Of a stretch of 64,000 bases of DNA, positions 45,673 through 52,654 are shown piece by piece; positions within the stretch are counted from its first letter, which is position 1; every line of letters starts with the position of its first letter. A model generated the notes under the pieces. That model was not told the DNA's origin. It saw only the letters and a program-made list of their open reading frames with translations, and did not search any database. Source of the DNA: VXOI01 sp965261945 (lineage in GTDB: Bacteria > Chloroflexota > Dehalococcoidia > Lucifugimonadales > UBA3495); assembly GCA_965261945.1 (NCBI GenBank), contig CBDHEF010000002.1:2790001-2854000 (forward strand), written 5' to 3'. Made by a program: the position numbers and the translations under genes.

Positions 45673-46806
45673 TTACTGCATGGTCGCCAGCAACGACTCT
45701 TCCAGTTCGGTCAGGGTGGCGAAGCCCTCGAAGCGGCCCTGAATCCGGCCTTCGGCATCCAGCACGAAGGTCCAGGACTCGTTGAACCAGTGGGGCAGCC
45801 GGGTCAGCCCCCACTCGTCCACGACCGGGGAAATCTCGGCCTTGGTCAGGTCTCCCTGTATCTCATCGGGGTTGTCGTAGATTTCGACGTGGATGAAACT
45901 GGCCCGCCCCTCGTATTTGGCGCGCAGCTCTGACACCGCGTCTACCTGCGGGCCGCAGGTGGCGGTGGTGCAGAAGGCGGGCGAGGCGAAGACCACCACG
46001 GCGGGCAGCGGACTCTCCACCGCCTCCCGGATGGTTACCTCGTACAGAGCCTCGTCCGGGTTGTAGTCGGTGGTAATCAGGGCCAGTGCCTCACTGAGTA
46101 GTTTCTTGTACCGTTCGGGGTCTGAGTTAGGGTCCATTGTCAGCAAAGCCGGGTCTGCATACGCCGGCAGCGTCTTGTTTTCGCTCAGCGGGCTGGCGCT
46201 GCCCAGTGCGGGCACAGGACTTGCCTCGGTGACCTCCACCTCCACGGTGCCCCACCCCGTGGCGTCGGGGCCGTCGGCAGTGATGTCCAGACGCCACAGA
46301 CCGGGGCGGTCGAAGTTCACCTCGGCGGCGAAAGTGCCGCGCGTGCCGTAGGGCCACTCGTTGAACCTGGTAACGATGGGGTCTCCCGCATCATTCTCCG
46401 GCATGTATACGGGCGTGAAGACGACGTTGGAATCCTTGACCAGGCCGGTCTGCGTGGTGAGCAGGAAAGCCACCCGCTGCGGCCCCTCTTCCAGGACGGT
46501 GGTGGCGAGGATGACGTTGAGTTCAGTGCCTTCACGAGCCGGTTGGTAGTCCCCATCTGCCGCCTGCGACGCGGCGGTCTGAACGGTCGCGGGCGGAGGA
46601 GTGGGCTGATGCCCTTCAATCGGCTCCCCGGTTGCCGGCTGCTGCGCCTGTGTGGGCGCGGGCATGGCGGTCGGCGCCGGTGTCGCCGTCGGCGGCGAGG
46701 CCGTGGCCGTTGGCTCGGAGCTACAGGCGGCGGTCAGGGCCGCAATCAGTACGGCAATCAGCAGCGCCGCAAGCGTCTTGATGGAGGTGGCAGGCAGGCG
46801 CAGCAT
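45673..46806 (-). CDS. Lipoprotein with C-terminal thioredoxin-like domain
   Basis: A 377-residue protein. A lipoprotein signal (LLIAVLIAALTAACSSEP, Cys about 28) precedes a Thr/Pro-rich linker to about residue 75. Then comes an immunoglobulin-like beta domain (FLLTTQTGLVKDSNVVFTPV, GLWRLDITADGPD). The C-terminal thioredoxin fold has VVVFASPAFCTTATCGPQVD, a CxxxxC pair rather than CxxC, and a final segment WFNESWTFVLDAEGRIQGRF. It probably acts on the outer face of the membrane in thiol or metal handling. It overlaps the upstream gene by one base (TGATG), so the three are co-translated. Confidence 0.88.
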   Translation of the reverse strand: MLRLPATSIKTLAALLIAVLIAALTAACSSEPTATASPPTATPAPTAMPAPTQAQQPATGEPIEGHQPTPPPATVQTAASQAADGDYQPAREGTELNVILATTVLEEGPQRVAFLLTTQTGLVKDSNVVFTPVYMPENDAGDPIVTRFNEWPYGTRGTFAAEVNFDRPGLWRLDITADGPDATGWGTVEVEVTEASPVPALGSASPLSENKTLPAYADPALLTMDPNSDPERYKKLLSEALALITTDYNPDEALYEVTIREAVESPLPAVVVFASPAFCTTATCGPQVDAVSELRAKYEGRASFIHVEIYDNPDEIQGDLTKAEISPVVDEWGLTRLPHWFNESWTFVLDAEGRIQGRFEGFATLTELEESLLATMQ

Positions 46807-48059
46807 CAGTAACCGTCCTCGTATACTCCGAATGTGAAGGAGTACAGGCCGAAGTCATCGGACATGGAGGCCATGCGCAGCACCTGGCCTCCCTCCCAGG
46901 TGGGATGCTCGACAATCTTATAGAGCTTGGGGTCGGTCACTTGCAGGTAGGAGACCCCTTCCTCGTCTATGATAATGTCGTCGCCCCTGTTTTCATCGGT
47001 CAAGTATTCTCCGTTGACGGTGACCCTGACCTGGTACGGGTCGCCCGATTCGGATGTCAGCACCGCGTTTACCGAGCGGGCTGAATACTTGAGCGCCAGG
47101 TAGTCGTCGAAGTGCGCCGTTTCCTCGGCGTGACGGGCGCTTTCAGGGCCGATGGCCCAAGGGCCGTTGAAGTAGATGAGGTTGCGCTCCAGCGACTCCG
47201 GGGCGGTGAACTGCGCTGTCACGCTGGCTTCTCCCTCGCTGTCGGAGGAAGCGCGGGCCGCTTCGAGATATTCGTCGCCCTGGCCGATGCCGCCGCGCCC
47301 CTGGCTGGCCGTAAATACCCATCCGGCGAACAGCTCGCGGGTGATGTCCCGGCCCTCGCGCATGAATGTCTCGTCGCGTCCCTGGTCTTCGGGCAGGGGC
47401 AGATCGAGGGTGGCGGTCATGCCTGCCTCCAGCAGCAGGGTGCGAATCCAGTCCTCGGTCTCGGCGTACTTGCCCTCTCCGAAGTGGGTGTACCGGACTT
47501 CGCCGCTCTGGTCTATCAGGTACTTGGCGGGCCAGTAGCGATTGGAGTAGCTGCGCCAGACGCTGAACTCGTTGTCCTGCACCACCGGCCAGGCCACCCC
47601 CTCGTCCATGGTGGCCTCGACCACGTTGTCGTAAATCTTCTCGAACTCGAACTCCGGCGTATGCACCCCGACGATGACCAGCCCCTCGTCGGCATAGCGT
47701 TCGTGCCAGCTTTGCAGGTAGGGCAGGGTGCGGATGCAGTTGACGCAGGTGTAGGTCCAGAAGTCAATCAGCACCACCTTGCCCCGCAAGCTCTGCATCG
47801 AAAGCGGTTCGCTGTTAATCCATTCCTGGGTTCCGGTGAACTCCGGGGCGCAGTTACCGATGCCGCCGCCTCTGGTTCCGTCGCACGGAGTCAGGCTTTC
47901 AGGGGGCGCCGTCGCGCTGGGCGGCGGCGGAACTTCGGTGGACGTCGGGGGCGGTATTAGCTGCGGGGCCGACGTGGCCGACGTAACCTTCGAGTCGGCC
48001 CCGCAGGCTACCGCCAGCGCCAGAATCGCCGCCGCAATTACGAAAACGAGCCGCATCAT
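46806..48059 (-). CDS. Lipoprotein with thioredoxin and DipZ-like C-terminal domains, second paralogue
   Basis: A 417-residue protein. Lipoprotein signal (ILALAVACGAD, Cys about 19), a short Pro/Ser linker, then a TlpA/DsbE-like thioredoxin domain with active site YTCVNCIRTLPYL at about residue 110, followed by VIVGVHTPEFEFEKIYDNVV and a CpxP-like insertion. The C-terminal 170 residues form a beta domain (AIGPESARHAEETAHFDD and YSFTFGVYEDGY) as in the extracellular part of DipZ. It is about 55% identical to the upstream protein. Likely a membrane-anchored thiol-disulfide reductant for cytochrome c or other exported Cys proteins. Overlaps its neighbours by one base on each side. Confidence 0.92.
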   Translation of the reverse strand: MMRLVFVIAAAILALAVACGADSKVTSATSAPQLIPPPTSTEVPPPPSATAPPESLTPCDGTRGGGIGNCAPEFTGTQEWINSEPLSMQSLRGKVVLIDFWTYTCVNCIRTLPYLQSWHERYADEGLVIVGVHTPEFEFEKIYDNVVEATMDEGVAWPVVQDNEFSVWRSYSNRYWPAKYLIDQSGEVRYTHFGEGKYAETEDWIRTLLLEAGMTATLDLPLPEDQGRDETFMREGRDITRELFAGWVFTASQGRGGIGQGDEYLEAARASSDSEGEASVTAQFTAPESLERNLIYFNGPWAIGPESARHAEETAHFDDYLALKYSARSVNAVLTSESGDPYQVRVTVNGEYLTDENRGDDIIIDEEGVSYLQVTDPKLYKIVEHPTWEGGQVLRMASMSDDFGLYSFTFGVYEDGY

Positions 48060-49585
48060 CAGAAGCCATCCTCATAGGTTCCAAAAGTGAAAGAGTACAG
48101 GCCGAAGTCGCCGGACGTCGAAAACATTTGCAGATACTGGTTTACTTGCCAAGCGGGGTGTTCGACGATTTTGTATGCCTTGGGAGCGGTGACCATCAAA
48201 TAGCTCTCGCCATCGTCCCCAATGATTATGTCGTCGCCCTTGTTTTCCTCAGTCAGGTACTCGTTGTTGACCTTGACTCGAACTTTGTATGGCTCGCCGG
48301 ACTCGAAGGTCAGCACCGCGTTGACCGACCGGGCGGAATAGGCCAAGAGCGCGAAGTCGCTGTAATCGTCTGTTTCTCTGGCGTGGCTAACACTTTCAGG
48401 GCCGACAGCCCAAGGGCCTTGGAAATAAATGTGGTCAACCGCCACTTTGCCGGGAGTCTGAAACTGAGCCACTACACTAGCTTGGTCTCCGCCTTGGTAA
48501 GAGGCCTGGGCCGCTTCACTGTAGGTCTCAACCTGACCAAATCCGCCGCGCCCCTGGAGCGTCGTGAACCGCCACCCGGCGAACAACTCCGGGGTGACCT
48601 GTCCGCCCTCTTCCAAGAACTTGGCGTCCCTCTGCTGGCGGTCATCCGGTAGGGGCATTGTGAGGGCCTCGGACGCCGCGCCCACGTCCGCCAGCAGCTT
48701 GCGAATTTGCTCCTCTGTCTCGGCGTACCGTCCTTCACCGAAATGGCGATACTGGATTACGCCGTCCTTGTCAATCAGGTATTTGGCTGGCCAGTAGCGG
48801 TTGGAGTAGCTCTTCCAGACGCTGAACTCGTTGTCCTGCACCACCGGCCAGGCCACGCCCATGTCCTGGGTGGCTTGCACCACATTGTCGTACACCTTCT
48901 CGAATTCGAACTCCGGCGTATGCACGCCAACGATTACCAGCCCCTCGTCGGCATAGCGCTCATGCCAAGTTTGCAGGAAGGGAAGGGTGCGGATGCAGTT
49001 GATGCAGGAGTAGGTCCAGAAGTCGATCAGCGCCACCTTGCCGCGCAGTTCCTGCATCAGCAGGGGTTGGCTGTTGATCCACTCCTGCGTACCGGCGAAC
49101 TCCGGGGCGCAGTTGCCGGTCTGCCCGCCCCTCGTTCCCTCGCACGGGGCCAAGGGAGCGGCCGGAGCGGCCGTGGGCTGGGGTGTCGCCGCCGGTTCCG
49201 GCGTGGGCGGCGCCTCGGTTGCCGGCGGGGCCGCCGTTGGCGCTGGCGTCGCCGGGGCCGCGGTGGCAGCCGGAGTCCGCGCGGCCTGGGGTACGACGGT
49301 CGCCGGGGGCGTGGCCGTTGGCGCCGGGGTAGACGTGGGTTCCGGCGCAACCGTCGGCCTGGGCATTGCGGCAAGAGCACGAGCAGCCGCAGGAGCGGGA
49401 GTGAAAGTGGGCGACGGCGCGGCCGTTGGCGCGGGCGTCGCAGTCGCGGCCGGTGGGGTTGTGGGAGCGGGTGTTGCCGCTTCCTCGCCGCCACAGGCAA
49501 CCAGCGCCAGCAACGGCAGCATCGCGGTGGCGGCCGTCAATGTCAGTAGTCTCCGGCCCGGAAAGCGGATTTTGCGCAGCATCAA
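48059..49585 (-). CDS. Lipoprotein with a long Pro/Ala/Thr linker, thioredoxin and DipZ-like domains, first paralogue
   Basis: A 508-residue protein. The lipobox LLALVAC (Cys about 31) is followed by about 110 residues of Pro/Ala/Thr-rich low-complexity sequence, probably a cell-wall spacer. Then come the thioredoxin domain with YSCINCIRTLPFLQTWHERY, the TPEFEFEKVYDNVVQATQDM segment, and a DipZ-like beta domain ending SFTFGTYEDGF. It matches the next gene closely over the two domains, but the spacer differs, so the two probably arose by tandem duplication with later change in spacer length. First of three overlapping genes; the ATG follows AGGGAGCGCCTGAGTTG. Confidence 0.92.
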   Translation of the reverse strand: MMLRKIRFPGRRLLTLTAATAMLPLLALVACGGEEAATPAPTTPPAATATPAPTAAPSPTFTPAPAAARALAAMPRPTVAPEPTSTPAPTATPPATVVPQAARTPAATAAPATPAPTAAPPATEAPPTPEPAATPQPTAAPAAPLAPCEGTRGGQTGNCAPEFAGTQEWINSQPLLMQELRGKVALIDFWTYSCINCIRTLPFLQTWHERYADEGLVIVGVHTPEFEFEKVYDNVVQATQDMGVAWPVVQDNEFSVWKSYSNRYWPAKYLIDKDGVIQYRHFGEGRYAETEEQIRKLLADVGAASEALTMPLPDDRQQRDAKFLEEGGQVTPELFAGWRFTTLQGRGGFGQVETYSEAAQASYQGGDQASVVAQFQTPGKVAVDHIYFQGPWAVGPESVSHARETDDYSDFALLAYSARSVNAVLTFESGEPYKVRVKVNNEYLTEENKGDDIIIGDDGESYLMVTAPKAYKIVEHPAWQVNQYLQMFSTSGDFGLYSFTFGTYEDGF

Positions 49586-49675
49586 CTCAGGCGCTCCCTT
49601 TTACTGTGGATAATACGCCTGGGCAGGCGCGGCGGATGCACGAGCTTCAGTGGCTCGCCCGGGAAGGGCAGGCGA

Positions 49676-50629
49676 CTAGCGGACGGCTCCGGGAATGGGA
49701 ACGGACTCCAGCAGCCGGTCCACCACCTCGCGCGGCTGGAGGCGCCGCATCCGGGCGGCGGGCGACAGTATGATGCGGTGGCCCATGACTCCGTAGGCCA
49801 GGGCCTGCACGTCGTCGGGGACCACGTAGTCGCGGTCCTGCACCAGGGCGAAGGCGCGGGCCATGCGGAACATCCCCAGCGAGGCGCGGGGCGACGCGCC
49901 GAGAGCCACGTCCTCGTGGTTGCGGCTGGCCAAAGCCAAGCTGACGATATACTCCCGCACCAGTCCGTCGACGTAGACATCCCGCGCCGCCGCCTGGAGC
50001 CGCACCACGTCTTCGGGAGAGGCCACGGCCTCCAGCGTCTCGATGGGGTGGACCCGCTCCTGGCTCTCGATTACCGCCAGCTCTTCGGCGAAGTCAGGGT
50101 AGCCCAGGCTTACACGGATCAGAAAGCGGTCGAGCTGCGCCTCGGGCAAGGGGAATGTGCCTTCATACTCGATGGGATTCTGGGTTGCCAGCACGATGAA
50201 GGGCGGCTCCAGATAGTGAGTCATGCCGTCCACCGATACCTGCCACTCTTCCATTGCTTCCAGGAGCGCAGACTGGGTTTTGGGTGTGGCGCGGTTGATT
50301 TCGTCGGCCAGCACCACTTGGGCCATCACCGGGCCGGGGCGGAACTCGAACTGCCCCGTGCTCTGGTTGTAGATGGAAACGCCTGTAATGTCGCTGGGCA
50401 ACAGGTCGGGGGTGAACTGGATGCGCTTGAAGTGGCAGCCCAGCGATGCGGCCAGGCTCTTGGCCAGCATCGTCTTGCCCACGCCGGGCACATCCTCGAC
50501 CAAGATGTGGCCTTGGGCGATGAGCGCCGCCAGCGTTTGTTCTATGACCGGCGTCTTCCCGACGATAACCCGCGAAACATTGTCAACAATGGCCCGCGCC
50601 TTGGCGGGGGCGGAGTCTGTCTGCTGCAC
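49676..50629 (-). CDS. MoxR family AAA ATPase
   Basis: A 317-residue protein. Walker A EDVPGVGKTMLAKSLA (about residues 45-60), Walker B QVVLADEINRATPKTQSALL, sensor-1 IVLATQNPIEYEGTFPLPEA and the arginine finger region LDRFLIRVSLGYP are intact, followed by the C-terminal lid (ASPRASLGMFRMARAFAL). MoxR ATPases act with DUF58/VWA and transglutaminase-type membrane proteins as metal-insertion or protein-maturation chaperones. Here it is divergent from the DUF58 and transglutaminase genes, with a small coiled-coil gene between, whereas such genes usually share one operon. Confidence 0.95.
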   Translation of the reverse strand: MQQTDSAPAKARAIVDNVSRVIVGKTPVIEQTLAALIAQGHILVEDVPGVGKTMLAKSLAASLGCHFKRIQFTPDLLPSDITGVSIYNQSTGQFEFRPGPVMAQVVLADEINRATPKTQSALLEAMEEWQVSVDGMTHYLEPPFIVLATQNPIEYEGTFPLPEAQLDRFLIRVSLGYPDFAEELAVIESQERVHPIETLEAVASPEDVVRLQAAARDVYVDGLVREYIVSLALASRNHEDVALGASPRASLGMFRMARAFALVQDRDYVVPDDVQALAYGVMGHRIILSPAARMRRLQPREVVDRLLESVPIPGAVR

Positions 50630-50761
50630 CGGAACCCCTGTCGGAAAGAAAATAATTTTTGAGGAGGGGAATTATGGCCCGTGGGCCATTTAGTGTATCA
50701 TACGGCAACGGAACAGGCGGGCTTGGGGGTTTGTCGGCATAGCCATAACAGGGTATGAAGA

Positions 50762-51184
50762 ATGGAAATTGAAACGGTGGTTGCAGCCATTATCGGGGCT
50801 GTGGCCGCCCTGCTGATTGGTTTCGTCGGCCTAGTCGCCAGCGTTCATACTCGCTTGGGGAAGTTGGAGACCGGAGCTGAGTTCCTGCGGAAGGGAAACC
50901 TCGATACGCAGGAACTGGTCAGATCGGAAGTCCGGCAGTTGCGTTCTGAAAACGAACAGATGCGGGAACAGATGCGCTTGGACAGCCAAGAATCGCGCGA
51001 GCGGATGCGCCTTCTGGAGGAGCGGCTGCGGGAACAGATGCGCCTTCAAGATGAACGGACGAGGGAGCTGATTCGCTCGGAAAGCGAGCAGACGCGCGGG
51101 GAAATCCGTCGCCTGGCCGACGCCCTGGTTTCTCATAATCACGATTCAGATGGTACAACCCTGTTTCGCATACCTCCGGCCTGA
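50762..51184 (+). CDS. Membrane-anchored coiled-coil protein with a C-terminal HxHDSDG motif
   Basis: A 140-residue protein. A membrane helix spans about residues 5-28 (VVAAIIGAVAALLIGFVGLV), then a long charged coiled coil with heptads of the MREQMRLDSQES and RLREQMRLQDERTREL type. The tail LVSHNHDSDGTTLFRIPPA shares HxHDSDG with the protein at 16385-16780, although the coils differ in sequence. The gene lies between divergent moxR and the DUF58 gene and could form part of that complex. A role linked to MoxR is inference only. Confidence 0.75.
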   Translation: MEIETVVAAIIGAVAALLIGFVGLVASVHTRLGKLETGAEFLRKGNLDTQELVRSEVRQLRSENEQMREQMRLDSQESRERMRLLEERLREQMRLQDERTRELIRSESEQTRGEIRRLADALVSHNHDSDGTTLFRIPPA

Positions 51185-51280
51185 CCCTTTCCTGATCTGC
51201 ATCAGGGAGCGGACAACCGGCGCCATGGACCGGGGGGTCCCCCGGCTATGAGCCCTCCCTCGGGAGAGGGAACGATAGCG

Positions 51281-52654
51281 ATGTTTACCGTCAACAGACG
51301 CACTCTGGTCTTGCTGGCGCTGCTGGTGGTGCCCCTGTTCTATGCCGTCGGGACCGGCTTTGACTTCCTTTACACCCTGCTCTATGCCGTGCTGCTGCTG
51401 TTCGCCGTCGGCGCGGGGTGGGCCTGGGTCAACCTGCGGGGCCTGGAGATACGGGTTTCGCGGTCAGGCGACCGGGGACAGGTGGGCAGCTACCTGGAGG
51501 GCCGGGTCACGGTCACCAACCACACCATGATTCCCAAGTCGTGGCTGGAGGTCACGGAGCTGGCCGGCGCCTCCCCCGAACCCGGCGGCCGGGGCCTGTC
51601 GCTGGACCGGCGGCAGACGCGGAGCTGGCGCATCGATACCTACCTGGCCCGCCGGGGGTTGTTCGAGGGCGGGCAGATGCGGGTGGTGAGCCAGGACCCC
51701 TTCGGCCTGTTCAGGATGGCAAGGGACTTCTCCGACCCCCACACCTATATCGTATATCCCGCCGTGGAGCCGCTGCCCAACCTGGACGCGCGTTTTGCCG
51801 GGTTGCCCGCCGACAGCCGGCTGACCCGCTATTTCGACCAGGTGACCACCGATGTAGCCTCGCTGCGGGCCTGGCGTCCCGGCGACGCCTACCGCCGCAT
51901 CCACTGGCCCTATACTGCCCGGATGAACACGCCGATGGTCAAGGAGTTCGACGCCGGGCTGGCCGCCCAGTTCTGGGTGCTGCTGGACCTGCAACGCTCG
52001 TCGCAACACTACGAAAGCGAGGAGAGCCGCCGCAGGAGCCGGAACGGCGCCCAGGTTGAGGGCGAAAATTCGTCGGGCGAGCGGGCCGGATACCGGGCGG
52101 ATAACACGGAGGAGCTGGCCGTTACCATCGCCGCATCCATGGCGCAGCGGCTGATGGACCTGTCGCTGCCGGTGGGCATGGCGGTCAACGGCGGCAATGG
52201 ACGGTTGTTGCGGCCCGACAACGGCCCCGATCACCTGAACCGCATTATGGAGACGCTGGCCGCAGCCCAGGCCTCCGACGCCGAGCAATTGCCGGAGTTC
52301 CTCTACTCCATGCGCACGCACCTGAACCATTTTCACTCGGTGACCGTCATCACATCCAACACCGACCCCTCCTGGCTGCCAGCCCTGCTGGACCTGAAAC
52401 GGCTGAATGTCACCATATCCATTGCGCTGGTGGACCCGGCGTCCTTCGGCAGCAGGCGGACGAGGCGGCCGCTGGTGGAAACGGCCGCGGCGCAGATCAT
52501 ACCCGTCTACGTGGCGGAACGGGACGGCAGTCTGGATGCCGCGCTGTCCCACCCCGTGAACCGCGAGAGCATCGAGGCGCTGGAGCCGGTGGCGACGGCC
52601 GCAGCCCGTTCCGTCGGCGACGACACGCCGGAGGCCGGGGAGACCGAGGCATGA
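51281..52654 (+). CDS. DUF58 protein (VWA-like, MoxR partner)
   Basis: A 457-residue protein. ATG at 51281 is chosen because the upstream codons in frame come from a repeat element (family B-like, 51253-51271). Two hydrophobic helices at about residues 8-40 (TLVLLALLVVPLFYAVGTGF, then YAVLLLFAVGAGWAWV) anchor it. The DUF58 core has DPFGLFRMAR and RAWRPGDAYRRIHWPYTARM, the most conserved DUF58 motif. A VWA-like domain follows, broken by a polar insert (SSQHYESEESRRRSRNGAQV to about residue 280). It overlaps the next gene by 4 nt (ATGA). Confidence 0.93.
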   Translation: MFTVNRRTLVLLALLVVPLFYAVGTGFDFLYTLLYAVLLLFAVGAGWAWVNLRGLEIRVSRSGDRGQVGSYLEGRVTVTNHTMIPKSWLEVTELAGASPEPGGRGLSLDRRQTRSWRIDTYLARRGLFEGGQMRVVSQDPFGLFRMARDFSDPHTYIVYPAVEPLPNLDARFAGLPADSRLTRYFDQVTTDVASLRAWRPGDAYRRIHWPYTARMNTPMVKEFDAGLAAQFWVLLDLQRSSQHYESEESRRRSRNGAQVEGENSSGERAGYRADNTEELAVTIAASMAQRLMDLSLPVGMAVNGGNGRLLRPDNGPDHLNRIMETLAAAQASDAEQLPEFLYSMRTHLNHFHSVTVITSNTDPSWLPALLDLKRLNVTISIALVDPASFGSRRTRRPLVETAAAQIIPVYVAERDGSLDAALSHPVNRESIEALEPVATAAARSVGDDTPEAGETEA

